Assembly: GCA_050115935.1 (NCBI GenBank) | Contig: JASFPO010000045.1 | Span: forward strand, 1-15,514 | Direction: 5' to 3' | Length of the DNA: 15,514 bases | Source: GCA-020344715 sp050115935 | GTDB taxonomy: Archaea; Thermoproteota; Bathyarchaeia; Bathyarchaeales; Bathyarchaeaceae | Part shown: piece after piece, positions 1 through 7,436 of the stretch | Layout of the letters: each line of letters starts with the position of its first letter | How positions within the stretch are numbered: the first letter of the stretch is position 1 | Program-made: the position numbers and the translations under genes | The notes under the pieces: model-generated | Database searches by the model: none | What the model was told of the DNA's origin: nothing | The model's input: the letters and a program-made list of their open reading frames with translations, nothing else

Positions 1-109
1 GGACCACCCTTTTTCGTCCATTGCATGTTGAACGATATACTATGAAAAAACCTAATACCAAATGTAAATGCCTAGAAGGAAAATAGGGGGGTTGTTATTG
101 GGTTTGTTA
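1..109. other. Non-coding flank downstream of the cohesin-dockerin gene
   Basis: This is the 3' flank of the minus-strand gene that stops at 110. On the minus strand a run of six T lies opposite the A-run at 45-50, about 60 bases past the stop. It could be a weak archaeal T-run terminator, but no hairpin or second T-run backs it up. I see no credible start of another gene before the window edge. Confidence 0.3.
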
Positions 110-856
110 TTATGGGTAGGGGTTTCCCCAGTTTGCGCTGGTTATACCGATGTCGAATATGTCAACGCTGCCGTCGAGGTTCATGTCAGCATCTTTGTTG
201 TAGCCTGCAGGTCCGGCCGGTGGACCAGGGTACCAGTGAGAACTGATTTTGCCGATGTCAAAGATGTCCACTGTGTTGTCAGCGTTGGCGTCTCCAGGTC
301 CCATGTTTCTGAAGTAGCCGTCTGTTGTAGTGATGTCCTGTTCGATCAACCAGTGGTCCAATACGTAGGTGACAGCGGGACTAGTCCTCATGTCAAAGGG
401 AAATTCAGTGCTCCCGTAATCTTGCACAGTGAAATTCAGTGTAGCCAGTCTCCCTTCGCCATCCACACCATAGCCTCCGCCTTGTAGAGTTTCACCTAGA
501 ATTATGTAACCCTCAACATTATTGGGTCTCATAAATGGAGCAGCGCCTGGAAGAAAACCTGCAAACGATGCGTAGTGGATATCTAACATCGATGGGGTCC
601 AGTTCAGCATTACTTGGTAGGCATAGCAGTCTTCAACATATGAAATGTTGATGTCAATTGAAAATTGGCTGCCGGACTGCAACGCTAAGTCACTTAGGTT
701 TTCAGGAACCGTAAATATGTTTGGTACGGGAGGAGCATATACCACACTTGGAGTATATGTTGCATTTGGTTTAGCAAGCAAGGGAATAGCTGCAATATTG
801 ACGAGCAAAACTGCAAGAACGATCGGTCGAATCTGTCTTATACTCACTCCTTTCAT
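110..856 (-). CDS. Small secreted protein with cohesin-like and type-I dockerin domains
   Basis: This is a 248-residue exported protein. Residues 1-28 form a signal peptide with no lipobox Cys. Residues about 45-183 look like a cohesin-type beta-sandwich: a stretch resembling 'G..F.I.I.I..V...YA.Q..L.W.P..L' followed by later beta strands ending near DGYFRN. Residues 188-245 are a two-repeat type-I dockerin. Each repeat has an EF-hand-like calcium loop with acidic or Asn residues at positions 1, 3, 5, 9 and 12 (GDANADNTVDIFD, and DMNLDGSVDIFD). Cohesin and dockerin are a receptor-ligand pair, so a protein carrying both could be an adaptor or a self-assembling link. There is no membrane anchor. 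It lies last in a run of six minus-strand genes, 215 bases after its neighbour, so it probably has its own promoter. The ATG at 856 is chosen because the signal peptide follows directly; the upstream ribosome binding site is weak. The domain reading is firm for dockerin and moderate for cohesin. Confidence 0.85.
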   Translation of the reverse strand: MKGVSIRQIRPIVLAVLLVNIAAIPLLAKPNATYTPSVVYAPPVPNIFTVPENLSDLALQSGSQFSIDINISYVEDCYAYQVMLNWTPSMLDIHYASFAGFLPGAAPFMRPNNVEGYIILGETLQGGGYGVDGEGRLATLNFTVQDYGSTEFPFDMRTSPAVTYVLDHWLIEQDITTTDGYFRNMGPGDANADNTVDIFDIGKISSHWYPGPPAGPAGYNKDADMNLDGSVDIFDIGITSANWGNPYP

Positions 857-936
857 TCTCTCACTCTCTCATCTTTTACTTTGAGTTAGGCACATATTAA
901 TATTTTATTCTTTTGGTATTATCCTCTATAAGAAAG
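857..936 (-). promoter_or_regulatory. Probable promoter of the small cohesin-dockerin gene
   Basis: Read on the minus strand, an A/T-rich TATA-like stretch (AATAAAATATTAATAT) lies at about 897-912, some 40-55 bases before the ATG at 856. It would give a leader of about 20-30 bases. A second TATA-like match (CTTATAGAG) lies near 927-936. The 215-base gap makes an independent promoter likely. This was assigned by eye from archaeal promoter spacing. Confidence 0.4.
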
Positions 937-1043
937 TGAAGTAAGATAGTAAGGAAGCACAGTCCAAGGCTATCATTTTTGTGGTGGAGAAAAATTCGTG
1001 ACCTTCCCAACTTGATGGATTCTAGGGTAAACTAATCATGAAC

Positions 1044-1066
1044 AAAAAAATGAGGAAGAGAAAAAA
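1044..1066 (-). terminator. T-run terminator after the large cohesin-PKD-CARDB gene
   Basis: On the minus strand, just past the stop at 1072, there are two T-runs, six T (1066-1061) and seven T (1050-1044), separated by a short C/T-rich stretch. Paired T-runs within about 30 bases of a stop are typical of archaeal intrinsic termination, which does not need a hairpin. No hairpin is evident. Confidence 0.5.
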
Positions 1067-1071
1067 CCCTA

Positions 1072-4000
1072 TTACTTCGGTTTGGATCGCATCATCCTTA
1101 GAAGAAAGAATGCCATTACTGCGATTACGACTGCCAGTCCGATAGTCGTGTAGAGAAAAATATCCAATGGCGCCGCAGCTTCGGCGAATTCTCCCAAGAC
1201 AACTCCGCCAGTCATCGAATTGTCTGCAGTATAGGTTTCACCCGGCAGAGATTCCGCCATTGCCTGGACCATGTAGACACCTTCTTCCAGTTCTTGTGTA
1301 TCCCAACTGAAGGTTAAGGTTTCACTAGAGCCTGCAGCCAAATTGGTAGATGTCTGCGTTTCAAGCAAGGTGTCGTTATAGTAGACTGCTACATTGAATG
1401 TTTCTGTTGCGGTGCCTTTATTGGATGCAGTCACATCAATCGTCAAGCTTTCTCCTGTTACTACTTTGATTTTGGATAGGACAAGTTCAACAACTGCTAT
1501 GTCTTGAATCGTTACTGTCACATTCAACAAAGAGCTTTCCGCTTGCGCTGTTAGGTCATCGCCTTGCCAGAAGGCGATAAACTGGTAGGATCCGTCTTGT
1601 TCCGGCTCCCAAGCAAAGGAATACTGGCTGCTCTCATCTGTTGAGATGTTTGCAAGACTTAGCCAGCCATTCTGGCCAACACGTGTGAAATTAATGGTTA
1701 CGGTCATGTTATTTCGAACTGGTGAAATGGATCCGCTGATGGTTGTGTTGAGGCTCAGGGGAACAGTCACGGAGGAGGCTGATATTGTAATGGTGCTGCT
1801 CAACTTCGGCACCGTAACACTGGTTACCCGGGTACTGTTCAAATCCTCATCGTCAACAACGATTAGGCTTACACTGTAGGAGCCAGGACTAGAATAGGTG
1901 TGGGTTGCAGTCACTCCTGTGGCACTTTCTCCATCACCGAAATCCCAGATGTAGCTGGTGATTGTTCCTCCAGGTTGTCCAGGGCAGTAGCTGGCGGATG
2001 CGTTGAAGGTTACTTCTTCGTCTATGTCTGGTTGGCTGGGTGAGTGGGTGAAATGTGACACGGGGAGTAACTGTATCAGTTTAAACAAGCTTTGCTTGTT
2101 GTTGGTTGTGTTTGTTTCATCGGTAAGGAGGTCTATGTTGCCACTAGTTCCGTTATAGAGGCCACACACTAAGGTAATATTGTATGTGCCTTCAGCCGTG
2201 GTGTTTGTTGCTTGAATCCACTCGAAGGTCAGTTCTCTCGTAGCGCCTGCTGCTAGTCTTATTCCTGTCTGATTGCTTATAGGCTGGGTTGAGTTAGCAT
2301 ACAAAAAGACTCCAAAGGTTTCCTCTAGGTTGCCATTGTTTTCAACTTCAACTGTAACAGTTGTAGTTCTTCCGAAAGCTAGTTCGGTTGGCTCAACTTC
2401 AATTGTCGTGACGGCTATGTCGTGGACTGGAATCTGGGTGACAGTTATCGACTCACCGAGCACCATGTTATCAGTCAGGTTCTGTTCCTCACCAGCTCGG
2501 TATTGACGAGTGTAGGGGTCAACCAGGTATGTGTTTACCCATAAAGCGTAGGTGCCTACGGGAATGTCAGCTGGATTGAGGGGAGTAATCCTTACTGGAA
2601 GCCAATCGAGGTAGATCGGTGTTGCTACGCCTCCGATCTGGTTGTACTCTATGATGACTCGGGTTCGGTTCATCAAGCCTGGTTCCCATGTAAGGTTGCC
2701 GGTGACATCTACCCAGAAGAATGTGTCAGTAGTGGAAGTGATGTTGTAGATGTGTTCTTCGCCCCATTCCTTACTGTTGTAGGCTTTGATCTTTACTTGG
2801 TCATCTCCTCCCGCCTCGGTTCTTGCTTCTATTCCGACTTCCACTTTGGATACACCTGTCCATCCCACGGGGTCAAAGTCGTAGCCTATGTAGCTAACAT
2901 ATGAAGCGTTGGTGCTGGTTTCAGCGTAGACATCGTCTGAAGCAGAGGCGTTAAGGGGATAAGTCCAGAGTCCAATATTGAAGTCAGAGGGACTCTCCAT
3001 TGTTTGGTTGACAAATGTGTTCCAGTAGAATGTAACGGTCTCGTTGTCTCCTGGCAACAGACCTTCTACCATTTCAGCACTTACGGGTTGAAAGTTGATA
3101 TAGGTGGTTACGTTGAAGCTGTCGACGTGGCTGCCGTTGTTGAGAACCATCACTTCAATTTCCGCGACTTCATGTGTGTGAATTTCATCTGGTGCATTGA
3201 ATTCCAAGATGCGTAGGTTATGGAAATAGATGTGAACTTGTTCCTCGGCGGTCTCGATAAAAAAGGTGGTGTTTTCGTTGTCGTTGTCAGTGACGGTCAG
3301 TGTTACGTTGTAAGCATTAAGCAAGGAGCTGGGTTCATTAAAAGTGTGATTAATGACAACACCCGTTCCATTCGTCCCATCATCGAAATCCCAGAGATAT
3401 TCAGTAATGAAGCCTCCAGGGGATGGGTCGAAGCTAGCTGACGCATCAAAGGTTACATTCTCGCCGACTATGGGACGCCCATATGAATCAGGCGAAAAGG
3501 TGAAAGTGGCTGCAGGAGCTGTTGTGTAAAAGGACCCATCAGAGGCGCTGTGTATAATCGAGGAGCCGTCGTGGTCGAGAAGAGTCGTCGCAGAGAGATC
3601 CAGTGCGGATTCCCCAGCAGATTTCACTGTGAAGTTCACATATAAGATTGTTCCAGAGGCGGCTGGATCTCCGGGAGGAGGAACTCCAGGATATGGTTCC
3701 AATGTCCAAGGATCTACTCCTAAAGTGGAACAAGACGCTTCTACACGTGTACGGAAGGTAAGACCGTTGAAGTAAGTTCCCTGAGGAGACGTAGTGTTTT
3801 CTACTATAAAAGGCCCCTCTGTTGCTATTGTTGCGTCAAGAACATCTCCATCGAATTCTAGTGTGATCTGCCATGAATGGAGGTCGACAACGTCTTGAAC
3901 AATAATGGAAACAGTGAAGTTTTCACCAGGATTCGCCACGTTGACTTGAGGGCTTACCACAACCTCGGTTCCTTGAGCGAAGGTAAGCAGATTGAGGGGA

Positions 4001-4092
4001 AGTAATCCACTCAGAACAGTCAAAAAGACAGTTGATATCAAGAGGAATGACAAACTGAATCGTCTAACAGGACGTAAATTGCGTAATCTCAT
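1072..4092 (-). CDS. Large membrane-anchored surface protein: cohesin, PKD, CARDB and Ig-like modules
   Basis: This is a 1006-residue type-I membrane protein exposed on the outer face. The modules in order are: signal peptide about 1-40; cohesin-like domain 44-190; PKD 1 193-286 (motif YLWDFDDGT at 232-240); a CARDB-like domain 291-553 interrupted by a beta-rich insert at about 392-503; CARDB 557-672; PKD 2 676-761 (YIWDFGDGE at 714-722); an Ig-like domain 764-860; CARDB 863-968; one transmembrane helix about 978-1000 with a short basic tail (RMMRSKPK). There is no dockerin and no catalytic motif, so it looks like a scaffold or receptor: the cohesin is held far from the membrane by a stalk. 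It carries several dozen N-x-S/T sequons, which fits heavy archaeal N-glycosylation. The start at 4092 has an AGGAG ribosome binding site 8 bases upstream. The T-run terminator after it and the promoter before it suggest its own transcript. The ligand is unknown; a dockerin partner encoded nearby is inferred. Confidence 0.9.
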   Translation of the reverse strand: MRLRNLRPVRRFSLSFLLISTVFLTVLSGLLPLNLLTFAQGTEVVVSPQVNVANPGENFTVSIIVQDVVDLHSWQITLEFDGDVLDATIATEGPFIVENTTSPQGTYFNGLTFRTRVEASCSTLGVDPWTLEPYPGVPPPGDPAASGTILYVNFTVKSAGESALDLSATTLLDHDGSSIIHSASDGSFYTTAPAATFTFSPDSYGRPIVGENVTFDASASFDPSPGGFITEYLWDFDDGTNGTGVVINHTFNEPSSLLNAYNVTLTVTDNDNENTTFFIETAEEQVHIYFHNLRILEFNAPDEIHTHEVAEIEVMVLNNGSHVDSFNVTTYINFQPVSAEMVEGLLPGDNETVTFYWNTFVNQTMESPSDFNIGLWTYPLNASASDDVYAETSTNASYVSYIGYDFDPVGWTGVSKVEVGIEARTEAGGDDQVKIKAYNSKEWGEEHIYNITSTTDTFFWVDVTGNLTWEPGLMNRTRVIIEYNQIGGVATPIYLDWLPVRITPLNPADIPVGTYALWVNTYLVDPYTRQYRAGEEQNLTDNMVLGESITVTQIPVHDIAVTTIEVEPTELAFGRTTTVTVEVENNGNLEETFGVFLYANSTQPISNQTGIRLAAGATRELTFEWIQATNTTAEGTYNITLVCGLYNGTSGNIDLLTDETNTTNNKQSLFKLIQLLPVSHFTHSPSQPDIDEEVTFNASASYCPGQPGGTITSYIWDFGDGESATGVTATHTYSSPGSYSVSLIVVDDEDLNSTRVTSVTVPKLSSTITISASSVTVPLSLNTTISGSISPVRNNMTVTINFTRVGQNGWLSLANISTDESSQYSFAWEPEQDGSYQFIAFWQGDDLTAQAESSLLNVTVTIQDIAVVELVLSKIKVVTGESLTIDVTASNKGTATETFNVAVYYNDTLLETQTSTNLAAGSSETLTFSWDTQELEEGVYMVQAMAESLPGETYTADNSMTGGVVLGEFAEAAAPLDIFLYTTIGLAVVIAVMAFFLLRMMRSKPK

Positions 4093-4160
4093 ATGTCTCT
4101 CTCCTAACTCTCAATAGACTAATACGTTTGGCAATTAAAAAGTTTCTCTATAAAGAGCTT
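4093..4160 (-). promoter_or_regulatory. Probable promoter and ribosome binding site of the large surface protein
   Basis: On the minus strand a TATA-like element (CTTTATAGAG) lies at about 4147-4156. That predicts transcription start near 4125 and a leader of roughly 30 bases. An AGGAG ribosome binding site lies opposite 4101-4105, ending 8 bases before the ATG at 4092, which supports that start. Confidence 0.45.
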
Positions 4161-4238
4161 TCACTTATCAGAGTAATACAAAGCATACTACAGTGGAGAA
4201 ATAGTCATGCGCACACACTGGTTGAGGTCTGATTGTTG

Positions 4239-5543
4239 CTAAGCGGATGCCGCACCTTTTCTTCTTGAGTAAATGAGGTAGATCACAACCAGCACAACGA
4301 CTCCACCTATTGCTCCACCGATGACCAAGGTTGTTGGAAATGATGTGGAAGCCTCAGTTATCACAATTGTTCCATCAATGAATTCGTTGTCTTCAGTGTT
4401 ACCTTCACCTTCAACTTCGCTCGCGCGCGCTTTTATCTTATAGCTTCCTGCGGCTACACCTGTTGTATCCCAACTAAAACTAATTGTTTCCTCTTGCTCA
4501 GGCTCCAGAGCATCCACTTGTTCAGTGTCTATCTCGTTTGTGTCGTAGTACGCTGTTACTTCGAAGTCTTCTGGTTCAACACCTTTGTTCAAGACTGTTA
4601 CGTCAATTGAAACGGTTTCTCCGGCAGCAACATTTGTTGTTGATAGGGCGACATTGGTTACTGCTACGTCGTGCGAAAAAGCGATGCCTATGGATATTTG
4701 TTTTGTGCTATAGAGCTCATACCAAATTCGCGGCATTGCAGTGGTGTTTAGAAAGTCCTTTACGAGTTGGGAAGCTGTTGCGTTGTCGAAGACCGTGAGA
4801 GAGACTCTGTAGAGTCCTCCCGTTGTGAAGGCGTGTTGAATAGTTGGAGTGGTGACAGTGGCGTTTGTTCCATCACCGAATTCCCAAAAGTACTCGTTAA
4901 TCACTAAGGAAGAATCAGCGGAGCTTGCAGAAGCGTCGAAGGTAATGGTTCCGCCTATTGTAGGTATTTCGGGAGAATATGTGAAGTCAGCTACTGGAGG
5001 AGCTACGACGTTGGTGAAGAGTCCATGCTCGGGAGTGAATTCAATGTCGTAGAAGATAGGAGGTGCTACATGAGCGGTTTGAGCCCAAAGGTAAGTCACG
5101 TTGCCAATTCCTTCAAATCTAAGAGGCGATTCGCCAACATCTAAAACTTCGAATTCCATTGCGGCCAGATCTCCAGCACCGGATTCTCCTGGGAATTCGC
5201 CTTGTGATGTCCAACCAAAAAGCAGCCAACCATCTTCAATGTGGTCCAGTCTGGAAAACCCAGAAGTTCCTTGGGGCATGTCTTCCAGAAAATCTCCTTC
5301 TGTAACATCGACAAATCTTAACACGTCTGGGTTGAAGCTCATGTTCACTTGCCATGCATATAGATACTCAACGTTGGTGACTGATAGATTGAAGTGAATA
5401 GATTCGCCAACATTCGCATGTAAAATCCTGGGATCAACAGACATTGTGGTTGTGGTCGAAGAGACGGGTCTAACATTTGATAAAGTGGCCGTTAAAATGA
5501 CTGCCAGAAAAAGGGGTAGCAAATTTTTTTTATGAAGTCTCAT
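4239..5543 (-). CDS. Membrane-anchored surface protein: cohesin, PKD, CARDB, transmembrane helix
   Basis: This is a 434-residue exported protein with a compact version of the architecture of the next gene downstream (1072-4092). It has a signal peptide 1-29; a cohesin-like domain 33-180 (the family pattern 'G..I.F.L.V.NV..L.AWQV...F.P.VL' and closing strands); one PKD domain about 182-265 (YFWEFGDGT at 218-226); one CARDB domain 290-396; a Gly/Val-rich transmembrane helix 402-425; and a short basic tail (YSRRKGAASA). The cohesin is therefore displayed outside on a short stalk. No enzyme motif is present. The CARDB and transmembrane end resembles that of the 1006-residue protein, so the two are probably paralogues with different reach. 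The start at 5543 is the only one that keeps a full signal peptide, although its ribosome binding site is weak. Its role as a cell-surface receptor for dockerin-tagged proteins is inferred from domain content. Confidence 0.9.
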   Translation of the reverse strand: MRLHKKNLLPLFLAVILTATLSNVRPVSSTTTTMSVDPRILHANVGESIHFNLSVTNVEYLYAWQVNMSFNPDVLRFVDVTEGDFLEDMPQGTSGFSRLDHIEDGWLLFGWTSQGEFPGESGAGDLAAMEFEVLDVGESPLRFEGIGNVTYLWAQTAHVAPPIFYDIEFTPEHGLFTNVVAPPVADFTYSPEIPTIGGTITFDASASSADSSLVINEYFWEFGDGTNATVTTPTIQHAFTTGGLYRVSLTVFDNATASQLVKDFLNTTAMPRIWYELYSTKQISIGIAFSHDVAVTNVALSTTNVAAGETVSIDVTVLNKGVEPEDFEVTAYYDTNEIDTEQVDALEPEQEETISFSWDTTGVAAGSYKIKARASEVEGEGNTEDNEFIDGTIVITEASTSFPTTLVIGGAIGGVVVLVVIYLIYSRRKGAASA

Positions 5544-5612
5544 AGCTATCTACTCTCTTGTGGGGCGTAAGTTTGCTATCAGTTTTGATGAAAAGCAGCA
5601 TTTAAAGTTATC
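5544..5612 (-). promoter_or_regulatory. Possible promoter of the compact cohesin-PKD-CARDB gene
   Basis: On the minus strand the sequence ACTTTAAATGC at about 5598-5608 resembles an archaeal TATA box. It would start transcription near 5578, leaving a leader of about 35 bases. The gap to the upstream gene is only 105 bases, so read-through from that gene is also possible. Confidence 0.35.
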
Positions 5613-5648
5613 TATTTCTTGTTTTTGGATGGTTAGAAATGATGGAAA

Positions 5649-7358
5649 TTAGGTTTCGTTGAGGTAACGGATAACTATTGCCAAGTCTCGTACGTCTACG
5701 ATTCCGTCTTGGGTTATGTCTGCATCGGTGTCATATTCTGGTTCGTGTTGGAAATAGCCAATTGACGTTGAAATTATGTCTAAGTCTAAACTGTCTACTA
5801 TGTGGTCTTCATTCACGTCTCCGGATAGGGAAGTTCTGCAGTATATTTCCCAGTTGCCGTCTGGCTGGTCGGCTTCATTTGACATCCATGCTAGCCAGAT
5901 TTTTGCGTCGTTCGTTTGTGTGATTGCAGGCCATTGGTCTTGGTAGGCGGTTGCAATGAACTCGATGCCTGAGGACCATGAGAGGCCGTTGTCTAGTGAT
6001 CTCTTGTAGTAGATGTCGTATGAGCCTGTTGCGTTGCCGGCTGCCCAGAATATGAATATCTCTTGGCGTAGGGATTGAAGGATTACTGGGGCGACATCGG
6101 AACCTGGGCTAGTGGTTAACTGGGTGTCGTCTGTCCATGTGGTTCCATTGTAGTTTTTGTAGTAGATGTCGTAGTTTCCAGTTCTGGTTGAAGCCCATAC
6201 GGTCCAGATTTTCCCGTCTTTCGTTTGTGTTGCAGCTGGTCCTTTGTCGTGATAGGGGTCTGTGGTTAACTGTGTGATGGTTGACCAGGATGTTCCGTCT
6301 GTGGTGGTTGTGTATACGATGTTGTGGTTTCCTGATATGTAGGTTTGCCAGAAGATCATGATTGTGCCGTTTGTGAGCTGCAGGATTGATGGGCGTAGAT
6401 CGTCTATGCTGTTGTCTGTGAGTTGGATGTCCTTGGACCATGTTGTTCCGTAGTCGTTTGAGGTCTTGTAGTAGATTTCATAGTCCGTTACAAAAGGTGC
6501 ATCTGGCGCTGATTCAGATGGAAGCTTATCTTCGCCTATGTTGGCTGGACTTGAAAGGCGTCGATTGTCAATCTTTTTGTCGATTAGCGGAATGCTCGTA
6601 GACCTTGCTGGTCCAAAAGAGGGGGCAAGTTCTTCTATGTGAGTTTGGCTTGAGGAGCCAGCAAGTATAATCTCTAAGTATAAGTTCGTGGTGTGCATGA
6701 GATGGTCGCCTTTTCCTAACACGGTTAAGGTGTAGTTTCCAGGTGTTGCTGTGGAATTCACGGATATTATCAGCGTTGAATTTGCTGCTTCGTTTGGTGG
6801 GGGGGCGACTTGGGGTGGGCTAAAGGTTGTGTTTACGCCGGTTGGTTCTGTTAGAATTGTGAGGTTTACGGGGTCGTTGAAGTCGTAGAGTGATGTAACG
6901 ATTATTGTGGAGTTCTGGGATTCTCCTTGTGGTATGGTTAGGTTTTGGGGTGAAGCGGTTAGGTTGAAATCGGGTGTTGGAGGTGAGGGTGGTGGGGGTC
7001 TGTCGGATGTCCAAGCAACCCATATTGTGTTGTTTTGGGCTTGCATGATTGATGGGTTTTGATTGTGTCCAGGTGCTAAGAGATTTGTTAGATTCATGTC
7101 GCTGGACCAGGTTTGTCCAAGGTCATTTGAAGTCATGTAGTGTAGTGTGAGGTTTCCCATTGCTTCTTTTGCCCAGAGAAGCCAGATTTTTCCATCATTC
7201 GTCTGTGCGATGGCGGGATAACCATCAAAAAAAGTGTGGTTGGTGAGTCGTGTTCTATTGACTGACCATGTGATGGCTTTGGCTTGCATGAAAAGGAGCA
7301 TAATCATCATGAAAATGAGTAAGATTCGTGAGGCTTGTGTGAAGGCTTTTCGATGCAT
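5649..7358 (-). CDS. Secreted Asp-box (BNR) beta-propeller protein with C-terminal dockerin
   Basis: This is a 569-residue exported protein. The signal peptide is about 1-28. Propeller-type repeats follow, with Asp-box motifs of the S-x-D-x-G-x-x-W type at 77-84 (SNDLGQTW), 300-307 (SNDYGTTW), a shorter form near 352-358 (TTDGTSW) and 454-461 (SLDNGLSW). These alternate with repeats of 'P.I.QT.DGKIWL.W'. A proline-rich linker (about 121-129) leads into a beta-sandwich at about 130-230 that resembles NPCBM-associated/NEW3-type domains and lies inside the propeller. Residues 513-569 are a type-I dockerin: loop 1 DVNEDHIVDSLD, loop 2 DITQDGIVDVRD, with Thr at position 3 of loop 2. Asp-box propellers occur in sialidases and also in non-catalytic binding proteins. 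I do not see the sialidase F/Y-R-I-P motif, so glycan binding or an untypical activity is as likely as hydrolysis. The dockerin suggests it is recruited by the cohesin proteins next to it. A GAGG ribosome binding site lies about 10 bases before the ATG. Confidence 0.85.
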   Translation of the reverse strand: MHRKAFTQASRILLIFMMIMLLFMQAKAITWSVNRTRLTNHTFFDGYPAIAQTNDGKIWLLWAKEAMGNLTLHYMTSNDLGQTWSSDMNLTNLLAPGHNQNPSIMQAQNNTIWVAWTSDRPPPPSPPTPDFNLTASPQNLTIPQGESQNSTIIVTSLYDFNDPVNLTILTEPTGVNTTFSPPQVAPPPNEAANSTLIISVNSTATPGNYTLTVLGKGDHLMHTTNLYLEIILAGSSSQTHIEELAPSFGPARSTSIPLIDKKIDNRRLSSPANIGEDKLPSESAPDAPFVTDYEIYYKTSNDYGTTWSKDIQLTDNSIDDLRPSILQLTNGTIMIFWQTYISGNHNIVYTTTTDGTSWSTITQLTTDPYHDKGPAATQTKDGKIWTVWASTRTGNYDIYYKNYNGTTWTDDTQLTTSPGSDVAPVILQSLRQEIFIFWAAGNATGSYDIYYKRSLDNGLSWSSGIEFIATAYQDQWPAITQTNDAKIWLAWMSNEADQPDGNWEIYCRTSLSGDVNEDHIVDSLDLDIISTSIGYFQHEPEYDTDADITQDGIVDVRDLAIVIRYLNET

Positions 7359-7390
7359 GTTAACTTAACCTCTGATGATGACGAGAATTC

Positions 7391-7412
7391 TTAAAATATA
7401 AAAAAGGGGGGA
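7391..7412 (-). promoter_or_regulatory. T-rich element: terminator of upstream gene and/or TATA box of the propeller gene
   Basis: In the 78-base gap between minus-strand genes, the minus strand reads six C, then six T, then ATATTTTAAG. The T-run would serve as an archaeal terminator for the gene that stops at 7437. The same A/T stretch sits about 35-50 bases before the propeller gene's ATG, a fitting place for a TATA box with a short leader. The sequence alone cannot separate the two roles. Confidence 0.4.
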
Positions 7413-7436
7413 GATTGGATTCTTTTTGGCGTGGTT

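Noticed and set aside
68..487. Plus-strand open frame whose N-terminus resembles a signal peptide
   Set aside because: It lies opposite the cohesin-dockerin gene at 110-856, whose calcium loops prove that strand is coding. The hydrophobic start is the complement of the gene's 3' end, and there is no domain or ribosome binding site.
857..1071. A possible small RNA or tRNA in the 215-base gap
   Set aside because: No cloverleaf, anticodon arm or stable hairpin was found. The gap is explained by a promoter and a T-run terminator.
5649..7358. Calling the propeller protein a sialidase
   Set aside because: Asp-boxes alone do not show catalysis, and the F/Y-R-I-P motif is not visible.
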